This document shows, piece after piece, positions 43,652 to 50,834 of a stretch of 64,000 bases of DNA; within the stretch, counting starts at the first letter, position 1; each line of letters starts with the position of its first letter. The notes beneath the pieces were generated by a model. It was not told the DNA's origin and made no database searches. It saw only the letters and a program-made list of their open reading frames with translations. This DNA is from Sciscionella marina DSM 45152 (GTDB lineage Bacteria; Actinomycetota; Actinomycetes; Mycobacteriales; Pseudonocardiaceae), in contig NZ_KB905436.1 in the NCBI RefSeq assembly GCF_000379465.1, positions 148,508-212,507 on the forward strand. Reading direction: 5' to 3'. Position numbers and translations under genes: made by a program.

Positions 43652-44544
43652 TGCTGCCCTTCCCGTTCGGCCTTGATCGACTCCGCATCGAACCGGAAGT
43701 ACGACCGCGGCGGCAGCATCCCCCACACATTGGAGGAGCGCCGGTCGTCCGGAAACTCGCGCGGTTCGTGCAGCTCGTCGAGTTGTTCCATATCGCAGTA
43801 CAACTCGATGAAGCAGTCAAGTTCCGGGGTCCGCACGTATCCGGCGAGGTTGCCGCCGATGCCATGCCGCACGGGCCCCCAGGGGAAGACCCGGTCGTAC
43901 TGCGCGAGATGGTCGAACGCCGAACGGATCATCCCCCAGTCACCGAGGTCGAACGCGACGTGGTGGAAGTGCGAGGTTCCGGTGCCGACGAAGGCGTTCA
44001 CGTGGTGGTCCGCGCCGACCCGCAGGAAGGCACCGGCATCCGGGCCCAGACGATCGGCCAGCTGCTGGCCGACGACGTGCTCGTAGAACTCGACCATCCT
44101 GCCGACATCCTGGACGAGATAGTTGACGTGCCCGAGCCTGCGGTATCGGCCCGTCGGCAGCGAATCGGTGCGCCGCGAGGTGATCGGGTAGGCGTCCTGG
44201 CCGATGCGCGGGCGGTAGGGAACATAGGCGACCCCGTTGTTCTCCGGATCGCGGAAGTGCACGGCCTGCTCGGTGCGTGCGTACTCGATGCCCAGGCCGT
44301 TGAGGTGCCGCTCGGCGTCCTCGAGCGAGAAATCCGGGTGCAGATTGTAGGCCGCATATCGGATACCCGCCTCGTCCGATTTCTCGAGCAGGATCGAGTA
44401 CGGCTCGTAGTTCACCGCGAGCTGCGCGGATTTCGTGTCCCGCGCACGTTCGGTCAGGCCGAATTCCAGCTGCCAGCTGTTGCTCGCCGCATCGAGATCG
44501 GCGACGCCGAACTTCACGTGGTCGATATCGTAGAGCTTGATCAT
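43636..44544 (-). CDS. Type I extradiol (catechol 2,3-dioxygenase-like) ring-cleavage dioxygenase
   Basis: A 302-residue, two-domain vicinal-oxygen-chelate dioxygenase. The 2-His-1-carboxylate iron site is visible in the C-terminal domain: His139 in RLGHVNYLV, His194/195 in SHFHHVAFDL and Glu247 in CFIELYCD. The second-sphere His228 in RHGIGGN matches the catalytic acid/base of active extradiol enzymes. All key residues are therefore present, unlike many degenerate VOC proteins. It is divergent from the glutamine-synthetase-like gene. It would open a catechol made by the monooxygenase. Confidence 0.85.
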   Translation of the reverse strand: MIKLYDIDHVKFGVADLDAASNSWQLEFGLTERARDTKSAQLAVNYEPYSILLEKSDEAGIRYAAYNLHPDFSLEDAERHLNGLGIEYARTEQAVHFRDPENNGVAYVPYRPRIGQDAYPITSRRTDSLPTGRYRRLGHVNYLVQDVGRMVEFYEHVVGQQLADRLGPDAGAFLRVGADHHVNAFVGTGTSHFHHVAFDLGDWGMIRSAFDHLAQYDRVFPWGPVRHGIGGNLAGYVRTPELDCFIELYCDMEQLDELHEPREFPDDRRSSNVWGMLPPRSYFRFDAESIKAEREGQQWMMR

Positions 44545-44555
44545 GGAGGCTCCCG

Positions 44556-44601
44556 GATTCGAAGGCTGTTTCTTTTAAAACTACGCTCATCCTAGTATAG
44601 T
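44556..44601. promoter_or_regulatory. Divergent promoter region, shared operator motif
   Basis: GATTCG (44556-44561) followed by TTTCTTTTAAAA (44569-44580) repeats the arrangement seen before the FAH operon (36525-36542). TATAGT at 44596-44601 is a reasonable -10 for the plus-strand glutamine-synthetase-like gene. One regulator, probably the PuuR-like one, may control both promoters. Confidence 0.45.
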
Positions 44602-44639
44602 GAACGTCTCGTGCACCAGCCATCGAGAAAGCAGGCCGC

Positions 44640-45965
44640 ATGACCGTTCAGGTTTCCCCGTCGAGCCCTACCGCGGAGTCCGCGACCGAACGCTTCGAGC
44701 GACTGTCGGCCACGGCGCGGGTCGTCCGGGTCATCCATGCCGATCTCTTCGGCCGCCAGCGCGCCAAACAGTTCCCGGCCTCCGTTGCGGCGCACCTGCT
44801 CGGCGAGGGCATTGCCTATTCGAAGATCGCGCACGCCGAGGATCTGCTCGGCGTGCCGGTGGACGAGGAGGAGTTCCCACAGCTGAAGGGACATCCCGAC
44901 GTCCACGCGTACATCGAACCCGGAACGGCGATCGTGCCCCCGTGGGAACCCGACGCGGTATGGGTGCTCGCCGCGTTGTGGGAGGGACAGCGGCGCTCCC
45001 CGCTCTGCGCACGCGGCCAGCTGGCCAGCGCGCGGGACACGCTCGGCGCCGAGCTCGGGTACACCGTCCAGGCCGCCGCCGAGCCCGAGTTCTACCTTTT
45101 CCAGCGCACATCGGCGGATCGGCGGCCGGTCACCTATTCACAGGAGGGCGTCTCGTACACCATGGACCGCATCACCGATCCCGAAGGCGCGGCCGGGCGG
45201 ATCCATCGGGGCACCATCGGTCTCGGTATCGGCGTGACGGCGCTGAACCGGGAATTCTCCCCAGGACAGTTCGAGATCAACCTGGCACACGGCGAAATCG
45301 TGGATGCCGCGGACCGCGCGTTCCTGCTCAAGACCGCCGTCAAGGAGCTCGCGATCATCGACGGTCTGGAAGCCGTGTTCATGGCCAAACCGCTCACCGC
45401 CGAGGAAGGCAGCAGCCTGCACGTGCACCTTTCACTCTGGGAAGCCTCGGGGCAGAACGTGTTCGCCGAGGGGGACACGACTTCCACGCTGCTCGAGCAC
45501 GCGATGGCCGGAGTGCAGGCGCACGCCGCGGCGCTGCTCGCGTTCGCCTCACCGACCGTCAATTCCTACACCCGGCTGCACGGTGCCGGACTGTCCCCGC
45601 GCACCAGCAATATCGCCGGGGACAACCGGTTCACCTTCATCCGGGTACCCGCCGAACGCGGCGCAGCCACCCGCTTCGAGGTGCGGCAGGGCGACGCGAG
45701 CGCGAGCCCGCACCTGCTGATGGCCGCCATCGTGCACGCGGCCCGGGACGGAATCCAGCGAAACCTGCGCATCGACGCGGACGGTGCCGCACTGCCGCGG
45801 TCCCTCGGCGAAGCGCTCGCGGCACTGCGTGCCGATGCGTTCTTCGGCGCGGCGTTCGGCGAAGAACTCGTCCGCGCCTACACCGCGATCAAACAGCGCG
45901 AGATCGAAGCATTCGAATCCACGGTGACCGACTGGGAATGGCGGCTCTACCACTCCTGCGCCTGA
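44640..45965 (+). CDS. Glutamine synthetase-like gamma-glutamyl-amine ligase (PuuA/GlnA4 type)
   Basis: A 441-residue GS-fold ATP-dependent ligase. Active-site elements are AAEPEFYLF (Glu-x-Glu metal site), QFEINLAHGE, LHVHLSLW (His), NRFTFIRVP and TRFEVRQGDASASPHL. It lacks the features of housekeeping GlnA, such as the adenylylation loop. PuuA-type enzymes join glutamate to putrescine or another amine, protecting the amine during oxidation. PuuD- and PuuC-like partners at 33-35 kb support this. The nearby aromatic hydroxylase and dioxygenase hint at an aromatic or hydroxylated amine rather than putrescine. Confidence 0.87.
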   Translation: MTVQVSPSSPTAESATERFERLSATARVVRVIHADLFGRQRAKQFPASVAAHLLGEGIAYSKIAHAEDLLGVPVDEEEFPQLKGHPDVHAYIEPGTAIVPPWEPDAVWVLAALWEGQRRSPLCARGQLASARDTLGAELGYTVQAAAEPEFYLFQRTSADRRPVTYSQEGVSYTMDRITDPEGAAGRIHRGTIGLGIGVTALNREFSPGQFEINLAHGEIVDAADRAFLLKTAVKELAIIDGLEAVFMAKPLTAEEGSSLHVHLSLWEASGQNVFAEGDTTSTLLEHAMAGVQAHAAALLAFASPTVNSYTRLHGAGLSPRTSNIAGDNRFTFIRVPAERGAATRFEVRQGDASASPHLLMAAIVHAARDGIQRNLRIDADGAALPRSLGEALAALRADAFFGAAFGEELVRAYTAIKQREIEAFESTVTDWEWRLYHSCA

Positions 45966-45980
45966 ATCCTGACCCGGTCA

Positions 45981-46005
45981 GACCGGCCGATCGACACGGC
46001 CGGTC
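45981..46005. terminator. Terminator-like hairpin after the gamma-glutamyl-amine ligase gene
   Basis: GACCGGCC (45981-45988) and GGCCGGTC (45998-46005) form an 8-bp GC stem around a 9-nt loop, 15 nt after the stop codon. No T-run follows. Confidence 0.5.
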
Positions 46006-46016
46006 GCCGATTGCCG

Positions 46017-46567
46017 CCGCAGCGCCCGGGAAAGCTCCACCATCTCCTGGTGGTCCTCGACGCGGGCTACGACGCACCGCGCACCTGCTCGCCGATCCGC
46101 CAGTGCAAATCGGACCGCGTACGGCGCCGACCGGCCCCGCCCTGAGTGCCCGCGCAGGAGACCGACCACCCAAGCACGGCGGCGAGTTCGTATTCGACGA
46201 CCCCGCAACCTGGGGTGCCGAACACGCCATGATCAGCACCGACACGCGCCGCTACGGGACAGCGACCGCGCAAGCGTGGAATCGGTTGCACCCCAGGCTG
46301 ACCAGCACAGCCGCATGGATCGAGCACCACGGGCCGTTGCCGATCATCGAGGGCCCCGTAATCCGGCTCCGCGTCGAGCGCCTGCCCAGCTGCGGGGCGA
46401 ACAATCCAGTCTGATTGTGCGGTGTCGACGCCACCCCGGCCGAGGTCGACCACTGCTGGCACATGTTCCTGCGCCGCTTCGACATCGGACCCGTCCTAGC
46501 CACCGGCCAGACCTACAGCCAACCGCCGCACCACAAGAAGAACACCAAACCGCGCCGTATCACTTAA
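46017..46567 (+). pseudogene. Transposase remnant, frameshifted and internally deleted
   Basis: The plus strand encodes pieces of an actinobacterial DDE-type transposase in three frames. HLLVVLDAGYDAPR (near 46036) is followed after a frame change by HLLADPPVQIG, then RPPKHGGEFVFDDPATWGAE, TDTRRYGTATAQAW, PLPIIEGPVIRLRVERLP and a stop at 46412-46414. A third stretch, CGVDATPAEVDHCWHMFLRR, ends with a basic tail at 46567. The catalytic N-terminal half is missing. I recall this sequence type from Streptomyces-like insertion elements but cannot name the IS family. No terminal repeats were found. This fills most of the 700-nt gap between the ligase and alpha-galactosidase genes. Confidence 0.75.
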
Positions 46568-46662
46568 ACGACACTCTCAGTGCAGTAAAGGTAACACGAC
46601 ATACTACGGTTGGACGGGTTGCGCATGAAGGCTCTCCGGTTCGAAAGAGGAGGAGGGATCAG

Positions 46663-47940
46663 TTGACACGCGCGCGCCATCGCAGGGCACCGGCCGTGCT
46701 GGGGTTGCTGCTGGTGCTCGTGTTCGTGGTCGCGGATGGTCCGGTCGCCAGGATGGTGGACGAGGGCGGGAGGCCGCTTCCCGCGTCGGTGGCGGCTACA
46801 CCGCCGATGGGCTGGGACAGCTGGAATTCCGCTGGCTGCGATACCGACGAGCGGCAGGTGGAGGCTGGTGCCGATGCGCTGGTCGCCAGTGGGATGCGGG
46901 CCGCGGGTTACCGCTATGTCGTGGTGGATGATTGCTGGTTCGCGCCGGATCGTGACGCTTCCGGTCGACTGCGTGCCGATCCACACCGCTTCCCGCACGG
47001 CATGCGCGCTCTGGGCGACTATCTGCATGCGCGAGGATTGCGGTTCGGTATCTACACGACTCCGGGGACGATGACGTGCGCGCAGCGCAAAGGCTGGTAT
47101 CCGGGGGCGACCGGGAGCGGCGGTCACGAACGGCTCGATGCGCGGACCTTCGCGGACTGGGGAGTGGACTACCTGAAATACGACTGGTGTTCGCCCTCCG
47201 ATGACAGTGGTGCGCAGGAGGCGGCGTTCGTCCGCATGCGGGATGCGTTGCGGGCGACCGGGCGGCCGATCGTCTATTCCATCAATGCCAACAGTTGGGT
47301 TCCCGGCACGGTCCCCGGACAGTCGCAGGACTGGCGGCGGGTGGCCACGATGTCGCGCAGTACCAACGACATCGGGGCTTCCTGGCGGACCGGTCAGGGA
47401 CCTCTCGGCACCCAGGGCATCGCCGAGGCCGCTGAGCAGAACGCGGAACTGGCCGTGCGCGCGGGGCCGGGCCATTGGAATGACCCGGACATGCTCGAAG
47501 TCGGGGTGTCCGGCGATCTCGATGCGACCGAGCAACGCAGTCAGTTCAGTCTCTGGGCGATGATGGCCGCACCGCTCATCGCGGGCAATGACCTGGCCGG
47601 AATGCCACCCGCGGCACGCTCGATCCTGGTCAACCGCGCGGTGATCGCCGTCGATCAGGACCGGTTGGGGCGGCAGGCGTACCGGATCCGGCGGGGCGGT
47701 ACTCAGGTATGGGTGAAGCCGTTGGCCGACAACCGGATTGCCGTCGCGCTCCACAACAGCGGAGACCACGCCGCGCGGATCGATACCACGACGAGCGCGG
47801 TGCATGCCCCGGGTTCGTCTCGCTACCGGGTCGAGGATCTGTGGAGTCGGCGCACGAGCTGGAGCGAAGGGACGATCGCGGCCACCGTGCCTGCGCACGG
47901 CACGGTACTGCTCCGGATCGCGGCGGCGGGCAGTTCCTGA
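46663..47940 (+). CDS. Secreted alpha-galactosidase (GH27)
   Basis: A 425-residue GH27-type enzyme releasing terminal alpha-galactosyl (or related) residues. The family signatures are PPMGWDSWNSAGC near the start of the barrel, VVVDDCWFAPDRD, and YLKYDWCSPSDD with the nucleophile Asp. The HWNDPDMLEVG region follows, and an antiparallel beta domain ends the protein. A hydrophobic N-terminal segment (APAVLGLLLVLVFVVADG, residues ~8-26) is a signal peptide or anchor. TTG 46663 is chosen because AGGAGG precedes it at normal spacing. It stands alone next to the transposase remnant, and acquisition by transfer is possible. Confidence 0.88.
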   Translation: MTRARHRRAPAVLGLLLVLVFVVADGPVARMVDEGGRPLPASVAATPPMGWDSWNSAGCDTDERQVEAGADALVASGMRAAGYRYVVVDDCWFAPDRDASGRLRADPHRFPHGMRALGDYLHARGLRFGIYTTPGTMTCAQRKGWYPGATGSGGHERLDARTFADWGVDYLKYDWCSPSDDSGAQEAAFVRMRDALRATGRPIVYSINANSWVPGTVPGQSQDWRRVATMSRSTNDIGASWRTGQGPLGTQGIAEAAEQNAELAVRAGPGHWNDPDMLEVGVSGDLDATEQRSQFSLWAMMAAPLIAGNDLAGMPPAARSILVNRAVIAVDQDRLGRQAYRIRRGGTQVWVKPLADNRIAVALHNSGDHAARIDTTTSAVHAPGSSRYRVEDLWSRRTSWSEGTIAATVPAHGTVLLRIAAAGSS

Positions 47941-48177
47941 TCCGGGTGGGGCCCTCATGGTGAGGCGACCGCTATCGGTGCCGGACGGCGGAGGGGGCTG
48001 CTCGTTCAGTGAAATCTCAGATAACGCGCGGTAATTCGGTTTGTTCGACCAATGTCCGGTGGTGACGGACTGTTCATAGTCGATGCATAGTTCGGGCACA
48101 GTAAAGTGGCTTGTTTTCCGGGTAGGTTGGTTTTCGTGGACGGAGAAACCGTCACGGAAACCGAAAAGGAGCTTGAA

Positions 48178-48264
48178 ATGGCACACTTCCCTATTCCCGC
48201 GAAGCCGCACTGCAAGCCGCTGCCCAAGCCGGGTCCGAAGCCGGGTCCGCTTCCGCGGCGCTGA
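48178..48264 (+). CDS. 28-residue proline-rich cationic peptide
   Basis: AAGGAG sits 7 nt before ATG 48178 and the frame ends at TGA 48262-48264. The 28-residue product has 10 prolines, 4 Lys, 2 Arg, 2 His, one Cys (position 12) and no acidic residue. It contains a KPGPKPGP duplication and ends PLPRR. This composition resembles proline-rich antimicrobial peptides; no homologue was searched. An in-frame GTG at 48136 would add a 14-residue acidic extension (DGETVTETEKELE) that could be a leader. A 34-bp palindrome starts 8 nt after the stop and the ABC exporter gene begins 66 nt downstream. It is either an exported peptide or a proline-rich regulatory leader peptide. Confidence 0.6.
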   Translation: MAHFPIPAKPHCKPLPKPGPKPGPLPRR

Positions 48265-48271
48265 ACGAGGA

Positions 48272-48305
48272 AGAGGGTGGGCCGGAACGTTCCGGCCCAC
48301 CCTCT
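48272..48305. terminator. Perfect 34-bp palindrome between peptide and ABC exporter genes
   Basis: Each 17-base arm (first arm AGAGGGTGGGCCGGAAC, 48272-48288) is the exact reverse complement of the other (48289-48305). As RNA it would form a very stable hairpin immediately after the peptide stop and 10 nt before the exporter ribosome site. It may be a terminator, an attenuator or a processing/stability element that sets peptide expression above exporter expression. No T-run follows. Confidence 0.75.
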
Positions 48306-48330
48306 CTCGCGTCTGAAGGAGGTGTGGGAT

Positions 48331-50103
48331 TTGCGCTTCGTACGCCGCATGTCGGCGCGGGTGTCACCGGTACGTGAGACTTTCTGCCGTTTCTGGCCTT
48401 ATGTTCGCGAAGAACGCGGGTACTTGTCGATATCCGCGGTATTACTCGCTATTCACGTGGCCACCGAATTGGTGGCGATATGGATGTTCGCGAATATCAC
48501 CGATGATTCTCTCGTTTCGGGTGATCTGACTGGTTTCTGGACGCCCGCCGGTGTCTGGCTTGCCATGGCTATCGCCGGTGGAATCGCTTCCTACTTCGGG
48601 AACCTGTTGTTGGCTCGCGCGGCGGAGCGATTCCTGTTGCGCTTGCGGGATGCGGTGTACGCGCATGTGCAACGGCTCGGGCCGCGGTTCACCGAGCGGC
48701 ACGCGCGCGGTGACGTGGTCAGCAGGCTCACCTCCGATATCGATGCGATCGAGCATCTGGTCGCTTCCGGGCTCGTCGAAGCGTTCACCGCCGCGCTCAG
48801 CGCGGTGTGCTTCGCGGTCGCGGCGTTCTGGGTGCGCTGGGATCTGGCGCTCGCGGCGTTCGCGCTGGCCCCGGTATTCGCGCTGGCCGCGAAATGGTTC
48901 TCCCGGCGTCTCAAGACCGCCAGCAGACAGGAGCGCAGCAGCAACGGCGCCATGCTCGCGACCATCGAGGAACGACTCGGCGGGCTGCCCCTTGCCCAGC
49001 TGTACAACCAGCAACATCGCGAACAGCAACGCCTGCATGCCCACGGGCTGGCCTGGATGCGCGCGAAGCTAGCCGAAGCGAAACTACATTCGGCCTACGA
49101 GCCGATGCTGGCACTGCTGGAAGCCTGCTGCATGGTGGCTGTGCTGGCGCTCGGGATCTGGGAGATCGCCGCGCACCGGGTGTCCCTCGGCGGATTGATC
49201 GCGTTGACCGGCTATCTGGGGTACCTCTACCCGCAGTTGCAGCGACTCGGGCAGCTGACACTGACCACCACGGCGGCCACCGCGGGTGGTGAACGCGTCG
49301 CCGAGCTACTCGACGCCCCGGTGGAGATCAGCGAAAGTCCCGGCGCGGTCGCCATCGGCCGCTCGCGCGGACACATCGCCATCGACCGGCTCGAGTTCGG
49401 CTATCCGGGTCGGCCACCTATCCTGCGTGCGGCGTCGTTTTCCGTGGCACCGGGCGAGTTCATGGTGCTCACCGGGCCGAGCGGGGCAGGCAAATCGACG
49501 ATCGCCGCGCTGCTGGCCAGGCTGGTCGACCCCGTTCGTGGCTCTGTCCTGCTCGACGGGGTGGACCTGCGGACACTCACACTGGAGTCATTGCGGCAGA
49601 ACGTCACTCTGTTACCGCAGGAGACGATCGTGTTCGGGGACACCGTGCGCGAGAATCTGCGCTACGCGAAACCGTGCGCGAGCGACACCGAGCTCGTCGC
49701 GGCCGCGAAGGCCGCCGAAGCGCACGCGTTCATCACCGGCCTTCCCGGCGGCTACGACACCGAGCTCGGCGAGCGCGGGATGGATCTCTCCGGTGGGCAG
49801 CGCCAGCGGATCGCGATCGCCCGGGCCATACTGCGCGACGCCCCGGTGCTCGTGCTCGATGAACCGACCACCGGGCTGGACGCGCTGACGGCCGCCGCGG
49901 TGTGGCAGCCGTTGCGACGGCTGACCGCGGGCCGCACCACCATCGTGATCAGTCACGACCAGCGGCTCATCGATTCCGCCGACCGCGTGCTGGTACTCGA
50001 GGCAGGGCGGATCGAGGGCGCGCCGCAGCACGATCCAGGGATCATCAGCGGAACCCTGCCGGAGAATCGTTCTCGCGCCGGTCGGGTACCCACCACACCC
50101 TGA
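48331..50103 (+). CDS. ABC exporter, fused transmembrane and nucleotide-binding domains
   Basis: A 590-residue half-transporter of the MsbA/LanT-like exporter type without a peptidase domain. Six membrane helices occupy residues ~20-320, with the coupling-helix motif RFTERHARGDVVSRLTSDID. The ATPase domain has Walker A GPSGAGKST, the Q-loop LLPQETIVFGD, signature LSGGQRQR, Walker B VLVLDEPTTGLDA and the H-loop ISHDQR. TTG 48331 is chosen because AAGGAGG ends 8 nt before it; a GTG at 48277 lies inside the palindrome and is unlikely, and ATG 48349 is a second alternative. The short-peptide gene just upstream suggests peptide export. Confidence 0.87.
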   Translation: MRFVRRMSARVSPVRETFCRFWPYVREERGYLSISAVLLAIHVATELVAIWMFANITDDSLVSGDLTGFWTPAGVWLAMAIAGGIASYFGNLLLARAAERFLLRLRDAVYAHVQRLGPRFTERHARGDVVSRLTSDIDAIEHLVASGLVEAFTAALSAVCFAVAAFWVRWDLALAAFALAPVFALAAKWFSRRLKTASRQERSSNGAMLATIEERLGGLPLAQLYNQQHREQQRLHAHGLAWMRAKLAEAKLHSAYEPMLALLEACCMVAVLALGIWEIAAHRVSLGGLIALTGYLGYLYPQLQRLGQLTLTTTAATAGGERVAELLDAPVEISESPGAVAIGRSRGHIAIDRLEFGYPGRPPILRAASFSVAPGEFMVLTGPSGAGKSTIAALLARLVDPVRGSVLLDGVDLRTLTLESLRQNVTLLPQETIVFGDTVRENLRYAKPCASDTELVAAAKAAEAHAFITGLPGGYDTELGERGMDLSGGQRQRIAIARAILRDAPVLVLDEPTTGLDALTAAAVWQPLRRLTAGRTTIVISHDQRLIDSADRVLVLEAGRIEGAPQHDPGIISGTLPENRSRAGRVPTTP

Positions 50104-50292
50104 CGGCACGGCGACCACCACGCACCCCGGTTCTCTCCCAGCTGACCGGAATGGCCGCCACCCGGCGTCCGGTCCCGCTGGATTGCGGGCGGGACATCCG
50201 CGTAGCCGAACCTTCCGAAGCTTCGTGATGGGCCGCCGGGCCGCGCACGGTGGTGGTCCGCGCAGTCCCGGGTTGCGCCGTGGTCACGGTCC

Positions 50293-50697
50293 TTATGGTT
50301 TGGCCGGGTTCTGCCCCGGGGTGTGCCTCTTGTCGTCTTGGTTTCCGCCGCTTTGCCCGCCGGGGCGCTGTGCCGGCATTCCGGCCTGACTGCCCGCGCC
50401 GGTGTTGCCCGGGCCGAAACCGCCCTGCCCGGATCCACCTGGCCCGCTCATTCCACCCGGTCCGTTCATCCCGGCCGGTCCGCCGAAACCCCCGGGTCCC
50501 ATCATGGGGCCGGAGCCGGAACTCGATCCGGTGGCGGCGTAGATGACGCCGGTGCCGGCAGCGGCGATGACGAGCGCGGCCAGTACCGCGGTCAGTGTTC
50601 GGCGGTTGGACCAGTGGCCGACCTCGGCAGTCCCCGGGGCGCCCCAGACGGGTTCCGGCTCGCTCGCGCGGTCCTCGGTCTGCACGTCGTGTGTCAT
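50293..50697 (-). CDS. Gly/Pro/Met-rich single-span membrane protein
   Basis: A 134-residue protein: a cytoplasmic N-terminus with a WGAPG motif, one membrane helix (LTAVLAALVIAAAGTGVIYAA, residues ~35-57), then ~75 extracytoplasmic residues. That tail is low-complexity Gly/Pro/Met/Gln sequence (GPMMGPGGFGGP, GMNGPGGM) ending in a basic DDKRHTPGQNPAKP. The function is unknown. It is divergent from the GT39 gene and has its own CACAG-type repeat, so it is likely in the same regulon. The same Gly/Met-rich texture occurs in both GT39 proteins. Confidence 0.72.
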   Translation of the reverse strand: MTHDVQTEDRASEPEPVWGAPGTAEVGHWSNRRTLTAVLAALVIAAAGTGVIYAATGSSSGSGPMMGPGGFGGPAGMNGPGGMSGPGGSGQGGFGPGNTGAGSQAGMPAQRPGGQSGGNQDDKRHTPGQNPAKP

Positions 50698-50720
50698 GTC
50701 GGCGAGTATCGCGTTCTTCC

Positions 50721-50736
50721 CTGTGTATGCGCTGTG
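50721..50736 (-). promoter_or_regulatory. CACAG-N6-CACAG site facing the Gly-rich protein gene
   Basis: CTGTG at 50721-50725 and 50732-50736 reads as two CACAG half-sites with an 11-bp period on the minus strand, 24 nt upstream of the ATG at 50697. An 11-bp tandem repeat is the classic layout for OmpR/PhoP-family response regulators. Confidence 0.55.
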
Positions 50737-50772
50737 TGGTGGCGGATCCGAGCCATACGCATCCGGGCCATG

Positions 50773-50799
50773 CACAGCGCGCGCACAGCGAATGCACAT
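50773..50799 (+). promoter_or_regulatory. CACAG-N6-CACAG(-N6-CACAT) site before the first GT39 gene
   Basis: CACAG at 50773 and 50784 and CACAT at 50795 repeat every 11 bp, about 35-60 nt upstream of the GTG at 50835. They match the sites at 52724 and 56111 and face away from the minus-strand site at 50721. Confidence 0.6.
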
Positions 50800-50834
50800 G
50801 GTCCGTCCAGCGAGCACCGGCACGCTGGACGATC

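Noticed and set aside
42026-44086. 686-codon plus-strand frame opposite the VOC/PucR/dioxygenase genes
   Set aside because: No family motifs and strong Arg/Pro bias; the opposite strand carries three coupled, recognisable genes.
47941-48135. Promoter of the proline-rich peptide gene
   Set aside because: Several weak hexamer pairs can be drawn (for example around GTGACG ... CATAGT), but none is convincing by eye, so no promoter is called.
48277-48330. GTG at 48277 as the exporter start
   Set aside because: It would place the start inside the 34-bp palindrome with no ribosome site. TTG 48331 has AAGGAGG at ideal spacing and the fold begins there.
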